Origin: Vulcanimicrobiota bacterium
Lineage (GTDB): Bacteria > Vulcanimicrobiota > Vulcanimicrobiia > Vulcanimicrobiales > Vulcanimicrobiaceae
Assembly: GCA_027306785.1 (NCBI GenBank)
Contig: DAHUZB010000024.1
Span: 62,001 to 126,000, forward strand
Reading direction: 5' to 3'
DNA length: 64,000 bases
Part shown: piece after piece, positions 32,973 to 42,388 of the stretch
How positions within the stretch are numbered: position 1 is the stretch's first letter
How the letters are laid out: each line of letters opens with the position of its first letter
Made by a program: the position numbers and the translations under genes
Notes under the pieces: generated by a model
What the model was told of the DNA's origin: nothing
The model's input: only the letters and a program-made list of their open reading frames with translations
Database searches by the model: none

Positions 32973-34433
32973 ATGTCTGACCCCGCCCTCCAACCCGTCG
33001 TCAAGGAGATCCCTCCGAAGGCGGCCGATCTCTCCGCGTGGTACACGGCCGTCTGCCTGAAGGCCGAACTCGCATCGTACTCGCCCGTGCGCGGCTGCGT
33101 GGTCCTGCGTCCGTACGGCTACGGCCTCTGGGAGAATCTCCAGAAGCACCTCGATCGCGCGTTCAAAGAGACGGGGCACGAGAATGCGTACTTCCCGCTC
33201 CTGATTCCCGAAAGCTTGCTGCTTAAAGAGGCCGAGCACGTGGAGGGCTTCGCGCCCGAGGTCGCGTGGGTGACGCACGGCGGACAGGAGGAGCTCACCG
33301 AGCGCCTCGCCATTCGCCCCACCTCCGAAGTGATCATCGGCGTCATGTACGCGCAGTGGGTCGAGTCGTATCGCGATCTGCCGATTCTCATCAACCAGTG
33401 GGCGAACGTGCTGCGTTGGGAAAAAGCGACGCGCCCGTTCCTGCGCACGATGGAATTTCTTTGGCAAGAGGGCCACACCGCGCATGCATCGGCGGCCGAA
33501 GCGCGCGAAGAGACGGAAAAGATGCTCGGCGTCTACCGCGAGTTCGCGGAGAACGTGGCGGCGGTTCCGGTGTATGCGGGAGTCAAGAGCGCGAGCGAAC
33601 GCTTTCCGGGCGCCGTCGAGACGTTCTCGATCGAGGCGTTGATGCCCGACGGCAAAGCGCTGCAGTCGGCGACCTCGCACGATCTCGGTCAGAACTTCGC
33701 CAAGGCCTACGACATCACGTTTCTCGACGCCGATCAGCAGATCAAACACGCCTATACGACGTCGTGGGGCATGTCGTGGCGCATGCTCGGCGCGATGATC
33801 ATGGTGCACGGCGACGATCGGGGACTGCGCATCCCGCCGAAGATGGCGCCGATCGAGGCGGTCTTCGTTCCGATCCTGCGCAAAGGCGACGAGCGTTCGG
33901 TTGCCGCCTGTCACGATGCGGCGAAGGCGCTGCGCGAAGCGGGCTTCCGCGTGAAGGTGGACGATCGCGATCAGCAGCCGGGTTGGAAGTACGCCGAATG
34001 GGACGTGCGCGGCGTGCCGCTGCGCATCGAGATCGGCCCGCGCGATGTCGACGCCGGGACCGCCGTGCTCGTGCGCCGCGACCGCGCCAAGGGCGATCCC
34101 GAGCAGAAGATCACCGTGCCGCTCGATCGGCTCGCGCAGAGCATACGCGAACTGCTCGATCTGATTCAGCGTTCGCTCTACGATGAGGCGAAGGCGTTTT
34201 TGGAGAGCCACACCGTGCGCGAAACCGAACGCGGCGCATTCCTGCGCGCGTGCAAAGAACGCGCCGGAATGATCGATATTCCTTGGTGCGGAAGCGCCGC
34301 GTGCGAGGCGCACGTGAAAGCCTCGACCGGCGCGACGACACGGAACACCCGTCCGCTCGAGGGCGCGGAGAGCCTCTGCGTCGCCTGCGGCGAACCTGCG
34401 ACCGTGAGGGCCTATTTTGCGCAGAGTTACTAG
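32973..34433 (+). CDS. proS: Proline--tRNA ligase, archaeal-type
   Basis: A protein of 486 residues, a class II aminoacyl-tRNA synthetase. IRPTSEVIIGVMYAQWV is motif 2-like, and the HGDDRGLRIPPKMAPIEAVFVPI segment leads into the anticodon-binding domain. It lacks the roughly 180-residue editing insertion of E. coli-type ProRS and has a C-terminal zinc-like domain with Cys in PWCGSAAC and LCVACG, ending in the typical QSY. This is the shorter archaeal/eukaryal type, also found in many bacteria. The start at ATG 32973 gives a short leader before the conserved LSAWYTAVC. Confidence 0.94.
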   Translation: MSDPALQPVVKEIPPKAADLSAWYTAVCLKAELASYSPVRGCVVLRPYGYGLWENLQKHLDRAFKETGHENAYFPLLIPESLLLKEAEHVEGFAPEVAWVTHGGQEELTERLAIRPTSEVIIGVMYAQWVESYRDLPILINQWANVLRWEKATRPFLRTMEFLWQEGHTAHASAAEAREETEKMLGVYREFAENVAAVPVYAGVKSASERFPGAVETFSIEALMPDGKALQSATSHDLGQNFAKAYDITFLDADQQIKHAYTTSWGMSWRMLGAMIMVHGDDRGLRIPPKMAPIEAVFVPILRKGDERSVAACHDAAKALREAGFRVKVDDRDQQPGWKYAEWDVRGVPLRIEIGPRDVDAGTAVLVRRDRAKGDPEQKITVPLDRLAQSIRELLDLIQRSLYDEAKAFLESHTVRETERGAFLRACKERAGMIDIPWCGSAACEAHVKASTGATTRNTRPLEGAESLCVACGEPATVRAYFAQSY

Positions 34434-34434
34434 A

Positions 34435-34971
34435 GTGCGCTCGCTGGTGCTTGCGGCCTGCGCGGCCGTCTTCTGCGTCGGCACCGCATCGGCGATGCCC
34501 GCGACGGTCGCGAATCTCGATGCGCATGCGCGCGCCGGCGGCAATCGCAAGGATCTTGCGCTTGCGATCGGCGAGCGCGTCTTCGCCGAGGAATGGCCCG
34601 CGCAGGTCTTCCAGGTGCTGGTCAATCAGGTCGGCACGCACGTGGTCGTCGGTATGCGCGTGAGCGGCACGCACTTTCACGAGCCGATCTCGCGCGCGCA
34701 GTTCGATGCGGAGATCGAGCAGCTCGCGAGCGACACGTTTGCGGCGGTTCCGCAGGCGGAAGAGCTCGACATCTGGACGACGGTTCCGATCCCCGTCTAC
34801 AAGGGGGAGATCGTGAGCGGTGACCTCGCCAAACCGGCCTGGCGTAACGTCTTCACGATCTCGGTCATGCGCCACGAATCCACCGCGGCGGTGGCCGCGC
34901 GCCTGCATGCGGGCACCAACGTCTTCATCGATCCCACGTGGGCGCGTACGGCGTTCGTGAAGGCGCCGTAG
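34435..34971 (+). CDS. Secreted hypothetical protein
   Basis: A protein of 178 residues, not recognised. A clear signal peptide (VRSLVLAACAAVFCVGTASA, cleavage after ASA) is followed by an alpha/beta domain of about 155 residues without Cys pairs. The GTG start lies right after the proS stop; a TTG 18 bases upstream inside proS is an alternative. It is followed directly by the M16 peptidase ATG, so it may be co-expressed with it. A role in the envelope is likely, nothing more. Confidence 0.65.
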   Translation: MRSLVLAACAAVFCVGTASAMPATVANLDAHARAGGNRKDLALAIGERVFAEEWPAQVFQVLVNQVGTHVVVGMRVSGTHFHEPISRAQFDAEIEQLASDTFAAVPQAEELDIWTTVPIPVYKGEIVSGDLAKPAWRNVFTISVMRHESTAAVAARLHAGTNVFIDPTWARTAFVKAP

Positions 34972-36228
34972 ATGTACCGCAAGACGACGCTGCCGAACGG
35001 CCTTCGCGTGCTGACCGAGACGATGTCTTCGGTGCGCTCGGCGAGTATCGGTATCTGGGCCGACGTCGGCTCATCGCTCGAAACGCCGCAGACGCGCGGC
35101 ATCTCGCACCTCGTGGAGCACATGCTCTTCAAGGGCACGCAGCGCCGCAGCGCGCGCGAGATCGCCGAGGCGATGGACGGTGTCGGCGGCAACCTGAACG
35201 CGTTCACCGATAAAGAGACGACCTGCTACTACGCGAAGGTGATCGACACGCACGTGCCGCTCGCGCTCGACGTACTCTCGGATATGTTCCTGCACTCGAC
35301 CTTCGACGCGGGCGAGCTTGCCAAAGAGCAAAAGGTCGTCCTCGAAGAGATCAAGATGTACGAAGACTCGCCGGACGAACTGATCCACGATCTCTTCCTG
35401 CAGACGATGTGGCGCGGTTCGCATCTCGGCGATCCGACCATCGGTTTCGTCGACACCGTCACCGCGCTTACGCCGAACGATCTGCGCGCGCACATGGCGC
35501 GTCATTACGCCCCGAACTCGGTCGTCGTTTCGGCCGCGGGCAACGTGGATCACGATCGCTTCGTCGAACTGGTCGCCGAATATTTCGCCGATTTCCGCGG
35601 GACGAGCGACGCGTTCACGCCGGACCGGCCGATCGCGACGCCCGCCACGCTGATCCGCCAGAAGGAGAGCGAGCAGGCCTACGTGGTCGTCGGCTCGCGC
35701 GGGCTCTCCGCGCGCGACGACCGCCGCTTTGCGCTCTCCGTGCTCGATACGCTGCTCGGCGGCGGTATGTCGAGTCGGCTCTTTCAAGAGATCCGCGAAA
35801 AGCGCGGGCTCGTCTACACCGTCTACTCGTTCCAGGCCGCCTACCGAGAGGCGGGGCTCTTCGGCGTGTACGCGGGCACCTCGGCGGAGAACGTCCAGGC
35901 CTGTATCGACGTGGTCGCGGAGCAGCTCGGCGCGCTGCGCGCGATGCCGGTCGCGGATGCCGAGTTGCGCCTCGCCAAGGAGCACATCAAGGGCAGCCTC
36001 ACGCTTGCGCTCGAATCCACGTCGAGCCGCATGATCCGCCTCGGTCGCAACGAGTTCACGCTCGGGCGCGAAATGACGCCCGAGGAGATCGAAGCGCGCG
36101 TCGATGAGGTGAGCGCCGAGCAGATTACGGAGCTCGCGCAGGAGCTCTTTGCGCCCGAGCAGTTGGGCCTTTGCATCCTCGGGCCGGTGGACGCAGGCGC
36201 CATCGCGTGGAATCGTGACGCCGCTTAG
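34972..36228 (+). CDS. M16 family (pitrilysin-like) zinc peptidase
   Basis: A protein of 418 residues. The inverted zinc motif HLVEHMLFKG (HxxEH) is at residues 44-48 with the distal Glu about 75 residues later (EEIKMYEDSP region). The second half carries the RGLVYTVYSFQAAY pattern typical of the paired non-catalytic M16 domain. The length fits the YmxG/PqqL-type small peptidases. No signal peptide is visible, so it is probably cytosolic. The start follows the secreted protein gene with no gap, and its end overlaps the flippase gene by 14 bases. Confidence 0.9.
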   Translation: MYRKTTLPNGLRVLTETMSSVRSASIGIWADVGSSLETPQTRGISHLVEHMLFKGTQRRSAREIAEAMDGVGGNLNAFTDKETTCYYAKVIDTHVPLALDVLSDMFLHSTFDAGELAKEQKVVLEEIKMYEDSPDELIHDLFLQTMWRGSHLGDPTIGFVDTVTALTPNDLRAHMARHYAPNSVVVSAAGNVDHDRFVELVAEYFADFRGTSDAFTPDRPIATPATLIRQKESEQAYVVVGSRGLSARDDRRFALSVLDTLLGGGMSSRLFQEIREKRGLVYTVYSFQAAYREAGLFGVYAGTSAENVQACIDVVAEQLGALRAMPVADAELRLAKEHIKGSLTLALESTSSRMIRLGRNEFTLGREMTPEEIEARVDEVSAEQITELAQELFAPEQLGLCILGPVDAGAIAWNRDAA

Positions 36229-37144
36229 CAGCGACCACTACATCACGATCAGCAAGACCGTCAGGACGGTCGTCGACGTAACCCCGCACCTGTGGTCCGG
36301 GCGTCTGGTCGGCGCGATGGTCATCACGTTCATCACCCAGGGCGTGACGATCGGCGCCTACGCGGCGCGTTTGGCGGGCGTGCAGACCCATCGCATCGCG
36401 ACCTCGATCTCGCTCTACAATCTCTTCATGACCGTCGGACGGCTGGCGACGCTCTTCTCGGTCTTTTTCATCGCGCCGCTCTCCGACGCGGCCGGAAACG
36501 CCGCCGGGCAGCTGCAGTCCAACCCGGCCGATCTCGCGGTCTGGCAGCACGTCTTCGAATGGCAGCTGCGTCTGATCGTGCTGGCGGGAACGATCGGCAT
36601 GCTCGTCTTCGCGGCGCTGCTCCCGATGTTCACGTATCTCTTTCGCCGCGGGGTGCGCTCGTTCGAGCAGCGCGGCTCGGTACCCCACGCGGTCGCGCAG
36701 CTGGCGAAAGTGCGCAACGTGATCGACGTGCTGCGCGCGGAGCACCTGCCGTCGTGGACGCAGCTGCGCTCCTTCAACTGGCGCACCGTGCCCAAGCGCC
36801 TGATGATCTCGAACATTCTGGTGACCGGGGTCTACTCCATCGGCGTGCAGGCGGCGTTTCTCGCCTCGGTGCTCGACCCGCACGTCGCCCGTACGGCGAC
36901 CAGCCTCTCCGGCGTCATCAACGGCGTCGGGACGATCCTTTTCACGCTCTTCGTCGATCCCACGTCGTCGATGATCACCGATCAGGCGATCCACGGCACG
37001 CGCAGCGTCGAGGAGGTTCGCACGATGGTGTTCTACTTGAGTCTCACGGCGATCGTCGGATCGCTGCTCTCGCAGGTGATCTTCGTCCAAGCCGCATCGG
37101 TGATCGAGTATGTCGCACGTTTCGCAAACCACCTTCACTTCTAA
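36215..37144 (+). CDS. Amj-family lipid II flippase-like protein
   Basis: A membrane protein of 309 residues with about seven hydrophobic segments. The stretch YAARLAGVQTHRIATSISLYN with the following VGRLATLFSVFF matches the hallmark of Amj (the alternate to MurJ of Bacillus subtilis), which flips lipid II across the cytoplasmic membrane. The remaining segments, such as RLMISNILVTGVYSIGVQAAFLASVLDP, are also consistent. I took the GTG at 36215, overlapping the peptidase gene by 14 bases; other starts are possible. The gene end overlaps the TPR lipoprotein gene. Confidence 0.75.
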   Translation: MTPLSSDHYITISKTVRTVVDVTPHLWSGRLVGAMVITFITQGVTIGAYAARLAGVQTHRIATSISLYNLFMTVGRLATLFSVFFIAPLSDAAGNAAGQLQSNPADLAVWQHVFEWQLRLIVLAGTIGMLVFAALLPMFTYLFRRGVRSFEQRGSVPHAVAQLAKVRNVIDVLRAEHLPSWTQLRSFNWRTVPKRLMISNILVTGVYSIGVQAAFLASVLDPHVARTATSLSGVINGVGTILFTLFVDPTSSMITDQAIHGTRSVEEVRTMVFYLSLTAIVGSLLSQVIFVQAASVIEYVARFANHLHF

Positions 37145-37805
37145 GCTCCGCGCGTTCGGCGTGCTCGCGGCCGCCGCGGCGACGCTGCTCTCGACGAGCG
37201 GCTGCGCCGGATCGGTCGAGCATTGGATCGTCAACACGCGCGTCCATCAGGGCGACGTGGCGCTCGAACGCGGCAACGTCGCCGACGCCGAGCTCTCCTA
37301 TCGGCTCGCGCTGCGGATCGATCCCAAGAACGTGCGCGCGCGCGGCGGATTCGTACTCGCCTCGGCGGATCTCGCGCAGAAGCAGTACACGCTCGGCGAT
37401 TTCGACGCGGCGCTCGGGACGATCGAACAGGGACTCAAGGTCGATCCGACGAGCGTGCGCCTCGCCGCGCTCAAGACCACGCTCGAAGACGCGAAGCTCA
37501 AGCGCGAGATCGTCATCTCCAACTATCCCACCTATCACGAGGCGGGGATCGCGATCCAGCATGCCTACGAGCAGTTGGATCTCACCAACAAGACCCTGCT
37601 CAAATCGCTCAAACGCTTCTCGTACAGTTACGACACGGAAGATCTCACCAAGGCGATCAAGCAGAGCTACGAATTAGAGCTCGACGTCGCCCGCAATACG
37701 AACCGCTTGATCGCCTATCGCCAACTGGTCAGCTCGGGTGTGCCCGAGAGCACGCGCGGCACGGTCTCACCGGCGAGCGGCGCGTCGATCCTGCCGCTCC
37801 CGTAG
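37110..37805 (+). CDS. TPR-containing lipoprotein
   Basis: A protein of 231 residues. The signal peptide ends in a lipobox STSGC, giving Cys32 as the probable lipidation site. Residues about 45-125 form two or three tetratricopeptide-like repeats (GDVALERGNVADAELSYRLALRIDPKNV and ADLAQKQYTLGDFDAALGTIEQGLKVDPTSV). The rest is helical. It probably acts as a protein-binding scaffold anchored on the outer face of a membrane. It overlaps the flippase gene by 35 bases in another frame and the convergent transferase gene by 39. Confidence 0.7.
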   Translation: MSHVSQTTFTSKLRAFGVLAAAAATLLSTSGCAGSVEHWIVNTRVHQGDVALERGNVADAELSYRLALRIDPKNVRARGGFVLASADLAQKQYTLGDFDAALGTIEQGLKVDPTSVRLAALKTTLEDAKLKREIVISNYPTYHEAGIAIQHAYEQLDLTNKTLLKSLKRFSYSYDTEDLTKAIKQSYELELDVARNTNRLIAYRQLVSSGVPESTRGTVSPASGASILPLP

Positions 37806-39407
37806 CGCGCCCGTCAGACAGCGTCCCCGCGCGTCGAGAAAGGCGCGCCCCCGTCCGCGTCGCGCGGCGTCGCGATAGGCGTTCCAGAAGGCATTCGCGT
37901 GCGGAAGCTCGCGCGCCGGATCGGTCACGTAGACCGGCCACCGGGCGTGCGGATCGAGCAGCGGAAAGCGCTGCAGCCACGCGCAGAGATCGGCGTTTGC
38001 GTGCATGCGGTCATCCTCGATCGAGACGAAGTAGCGCGCACCCTTCCTGATCGCGCTCTCTTCGTCGAAGGGCGTCCACACCGCGGGGTCCTCTTCCCAT
38101 CCGTATCGATCGATGTAGTAGAGCACGTCGGGCCCGTAGTGACCGACGACCACGAGTGCGTGCGGAGCGAGCTGCTCGGAGAGCGCGACCGCATCGCGAT
38201 ACGTCGCCTTGCTGTAGGCGTAGTAGGGGCGCACCGCGGCCTGCGACTGCACGAAGCAGAGTAGCGCGATCACCGGCGCGAGCGCGACGACCGCGTAGCG
38301 AGCGGGCGGCTCCGCCGTGCCCGCGAGAACCCGCCCGATCGCGTGCGCGAGCGCGCCGCCGATCGCGAGCGCGGCGAGCGGCAGCAGAAGGTACATGTAG
38401 TAGTCGACGCGTTCGACCGTGACCACGGCATAGGTGTAGAGCAAGCCGCCGACGAGCCATCCCCAAAGCACGGCGCGGCTGCGTACGTGGACCCACGGAA
38501 GCAGCACGAAGCTCCCGATCGTGAGCGCAAACGCGAGGGAACCGAGCATCGTCTCGCGGAGCATGCCGATCACGGTCGAGAATTGCGAGAGCTTCAGCAA
38601 AAAGCCGCTCTTGGTGGTGAAGGCGGCTTTGAGCGCGGGGATGACGTGCAGCGTGGTGATGCCGCTCGCCCACTGCCACTCCGCGTGCGCGCGCACGCGC
38701 TCGTCGTACAGTCCGAGGATGATCAGTGGCACGACGAGCAGCACCAGGATCGCGGTCGGCCGCATCGTGCGGCCCGCGCGCAGACGCTCGCCGAGCGCCC
38801 CGATCACGGGTACGATGCCCGCGACGGAGACGGGTTTGGCCAGGTAGGCGAAGGTGAGCAGCGCCGTCGCGCGAGCGAGCGAACGCTGGGTGAAGACCTC
38901 ATCCTCGACGATCAAGCGCGTGGTGACGTAGAGTGCGGCGCTGAGGAAGAAGACCATCGCCGTATCCGGCGTGAAGGTGCGTCCGTAGTAGACCGAGCCG
39001 GGAAAGATCGCGAAGAAGAACGCGGCCACGACGCCCGCGAGCGCGCTACTGAAGAGCCAGCGCGCGAAGAGTCCGATCACCGCGACGGTGCCGACCGAAA
39101 ACGCAAGCGTGATCAGGCGCCCGAAGATTTCGTGCACGCCGAAGAATTTGTAGAGCGTGGCCGCGAGGAACGGCACGATCTGCAGTTCGAGCTCCACGTA
39201 GTTGGGCGGCGGCCCGTCGTAGTTGGTCTGCGGGTAGAGCAGGTTGTACTTCAGGTGCGCGAAGTTGCGCGCGATGCTCGCGGTATCGCCCTGGCGCCAC
39301 GCCGGATGGTCGAGAATCGGATTGTGGATGCCTTTGAGGCGAAGCAGCGCGGCGAACGCGACGATGAGGAGCAGCCAAAGGTTGAACGAGCGCAGCAGTT
39401 TGGTCAC
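37767..39407 (-). CDS. GT39/ArnT-like membrane glycosyltransferase
   Basis: A protein of 546 residues with a dozen hydrophobic segments in the first 400 and a soluble C-terminal part. The first extracytoplasmic loop carries HPAWRQGDTASIARNF, an acidic motif in the position of the catalytic Asp of GT39/GT83 enzymes, and FFFAIFPGSVYYGRTFTPDTAMV is typical of this class. Such enzymes move sugars from polyprenyl-phosphate donors to lipid A, protein or glycans on the outer side. The GTG start overlaps the GtrA stop by 4 bases. It belongs to a trio with GtrA and a PIG-V-like transferase. Confidence 0.7.
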   Translation of the reverse strand: MTKLLRSFNLWLLLIVAFAALLRLKGIHNPILDHPAWRQGDTASIARNFAHLKYNLLYPQTNYDGPPPNYVELELQIVPFLAATLYKFFGVHEIFGRLITLAFSVGTVAVIGLFARWLFSSALAGVVAAFFFAIFPGSVYYGRTFTPDTAMVFFLSAALYVTTRLIVEDEVFTQRSLARATALLTFAYLAKPVSVAGIVPVIGALGERLRAGRTMRPTAILVLLVVPLIILGLYDERVRAHAEWQWASGITTLHVIPALKAAFTTKSGFLLKLSQFSTVIGMLRETMLGSLAFALTIGSFVLLPWVHVRSRAVLWGWLVGGLLYTYAVVTVERVDYYMYLLLPLAALAIGGALAHAIGRVLAGTAEPPARYAVVALAPVIALLCFVQSQAAVRPYYAYSKATYRDAVALSEQLAPHALVVVGHYGPDVLYYIDRYGWEEDPAVWTPFDEESAIRKGARYFVSIEDDRMHANADLCAWLQRFPLLDPHARWPVYVTDPARELPHANAFWNAYRDAARRGRGRAFLDARGRCLTGALRERQDRRAARR

Positions 39408-39832
39408 GCGTCGATGTGCCGAAACGTCCAGTACTTGTTCACGAAGAAATTGACGAAGATGCCCGCCACGTTCGCGATGAACCAGGTCTTGTGGCCGTGT
39501 CCGAACCACGGCGCCGCGATCGCCGAGGCGAGGAAGCCGACGAGCATCGCGATGAACGAGACGGTGAGGAACTGCGTGCCCTCGCGCACCGCGTGACCGG
39601 TGGAGCGGAACGTCCAGACGCGGTTGAGCCAGTAGTTGGAGACGCCGCCGCTCAAGAACGCCACGCCGAAGAGCACGTAGTAGTGCGCCGCTTGCGCGTG
39701 ATCCGGATCGACGCGTTGGAGCAGCGTGAAGACGATCAGATTGACGATGAAGCCGGATGCGCCGACGAGTCCGAATTTCAAGAACTGACGCACGCCGCGG
39801 CGTCCGGCGAGCGAAGCGAGCGAGTTATGCAA
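39404..39832 (-). CDS. GtrA family membrane protein
   Basis: A protein of 142 residues with four membrane segments. The motif FLKFGLVGASGFIVNLIVFTLL at the first segment, NYWLNRVWTF and the mirrored NFFVNKYWTFRH are diagnostic for GtrA. These proteins are thought to flip or support transport of polyprenyl-phosphate sugars. The two flanking genes encode membrane glycosyltransferases that would need such lipid-linked donors, and both overlap it by 4 to 8 bases. No dolichyl-phosphate-sugar synthase is present nearby. Confidence 0.9.
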   Translation of the reverse strand: MHNSLASLAGRRGVRQFLKFGLVGASGFIVNLIVFTLLQRVDPDHAQAAHYYVLFGVAFLSGGVSNYWLNRVWTFRSTGHAVREGTQFLTVSFIAMLVGFLASAIAAPWFGHGHKTWFIANVAGIFVNFFVNKYWTFRHIDA

Positions 39833-41342
39833 CCCAGTACCAATCTGCGAAGAGGACGGTGAAGAGGCCGAGCAGCGGCAGCGAGAAGGCGAGGATCAAA
39901 TTGTTGACCCACGGTTTGTCGCCCCACCGCGCGAGGATGCCGTACATCGGAAAGAGCACGAGCGCGAAGCGCGGCATGCTCATCAGGCTCGAAGTGGACA
40001 TCGGAATCAAAATCGAGAGCGCCATGTAAGCGATGAAGGACGGACGCAGCAGTTTCCAGCCGCCGATCAACACCCCGATCATCAGCGCGGTGAACGCGAC
40101 TTCGAGCGATTGATTGGCGACGGTCTGTCCTTGCGTTGCGTGCGCGATCTTCGCGAAGGCGTTGATCACGCTCACCCACGGCGGCGCGAGGTGCCGGTCC
40201 CAGTGGATCTGCACGTGCGAGAAGTAGAGCGGATCGGCGCGCAGCACCCACAGGTAGGCCATGTAGACGACGAGACCGGCGGGGATCAGTCCGCCCGCGA
40301 GCAGCGAGATCGGGTTGCGCTTGAAGGCGCCACGCTGCGAGAGCCACTCGATCAGGAACGGCACCGCGAGCAGCACGCCTTCGACGCGCGTCATCGCGGC
40401 GAAGAAGCCGATTGCGCCCGCCATCCACCACCGGTGCGCGCGCATGTAGTAGAACGACGCGACCGTGAGCATGAAGAAGAGCGACTCGGTGTAGACCGCC
40501 GAGAAAAAGACCGCCGACGGAAAGATCGAGACGTAGAAGATCGCGCGCCGCGCGACCGCGCGATCGTACTCGTGTTCGAGCAGTTTGTAGAGAAAGAGCA
40601 ATCCGAAAAAGAACGACGCGTTCGAGATCAGCAGTCCCGCGATCAGGTGATTGCCGACCAGGCGGCCCAGCAGGCGAATCATCATCGGAAAGAGCGGGAA
40701 GAACGCCATGTCCGTGCCCTGATAACCGTGCGTGGCGATGTCGAGGTAATGCACGGCGTCCCACCGGCCCCAGACGTTGAGCAGCAGGTGCGAGGACTCT
40801 TGAACGTGCGTGCCCGCGCGCTGCCCGATGATCACGGCGGCGAGTTCCGCGATCACGATGATCGCGGTACGCGTGGCGACGAAATCGAGCAGCACCTCGC
40901 GCACGGTCTGGTTGAAACGCGCGGCGATCAGCACCTTGCCGACACAGAAGAGCGTGGCGCAGACCACGAAGATGCGCGAGCCGCCGTGCGTGCTCGCCAC
41001 CGGCAGCACGTAGGCGAGCCACAGAAAGATGAACGGTACCCAGGTGGCGGCATCGTAGCGCATCGAGCGCGCGAACGTCGCTCCGGCGCGCCGCGAGAAG
41101 TACCGGGCATAGCCGAGCCAGATGCCGAGCGCGACGGCCGCGCCCCCGAGGGTGCCGACGAGCAGGCCGAGCTCCGAGAGCAGCGCGTCGTGCAGCGGCA
41201 CGACGAGCGAGATCCAGGCGAAGAAGCCGAGGCTGAAACCGGCGAGCGCGACCAGTGCGAACGGCACGGGACCTGCCGCGAGGAGATCGCCGAGCAGCGA
41301 GCCGCGCGCGGGCGCGCTCGAAGAATGAACGTGGGCGGACAC
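39825..41342 (-). CDS. PIG-V/Gpi18-like membrane mannosyltransferase
   Basis: A protein of 505 residues with 11 to 13 membrane segments. The extracytoplasmic loop WGRWDAVHYLDIATHGYQGTDMAFFPLFP is the key feature: a WDAxHYL-type motif followed by FFPLFP is typical of the PIG-V family of GT-C transferases, which use lipid-linked mannose. The eukaryotic protein adds the second mannose of GPI anchors; bacterial members act on glycolipids or glycans not well defined. It is the first gene of the membrane trio and is divergent from glpX (51-base gap). Confidence 0.75.
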   Translation of the reverse strand: MSAHVHSSSAPARGSLLGDLLAAGPVPFALVALAGFSLGFFAWISLVVPLHDALLSELGLLVGTLGGAAVALGIWLGYARYFSRRAGATFARSMRYDAATWVPFIFLWLAYVLPVASTHGGSRIFVVCATLFCVGKVLIAARFNQTVREVLLDFVATRTAIIVIAELAAVIIGQRAGTHVQESSHLLLNVWGRWDAVHYLDIATHGYQGTDMAFFPLFPMMIRLLGRLVGNHLIAGLLISNASFFFGLLFLYKLLEHEYDRAVARRAIFYVSIFPSAVFFSAVYTESLFFMLTVASFYYMRAHRWWMAGAIGFFAAMTRVEGVLLAVPFLIEWLSQRGAFKRNPISLLAGGLIPAGLVVYMAYLWVLRADPLYFSHVQIHWDRHLAPPWVSVINAFAKIAHATQGQTVANQSLEVAFTALMIGVLIGGWKLLRPSFIAYMALSILIPMSTSSLMSMPRFALVLFPMYGILARWGDKPWVNNLILAFSLPLLGLFTVLFADWYWVA

Positions 41343-41393
41343 GGCGCAACTTCTTAAAGGAATCGTGAAGCTTCCCTTGTAGAGGCGGTGTCC

Positions 41394-42338
<945 letters not shown>

Positions 42339-42388
42339 CGCCCGCGCGATTCAACCGTTTTCGCGCCGAGCGCGTTGTAGGGAGTGAC

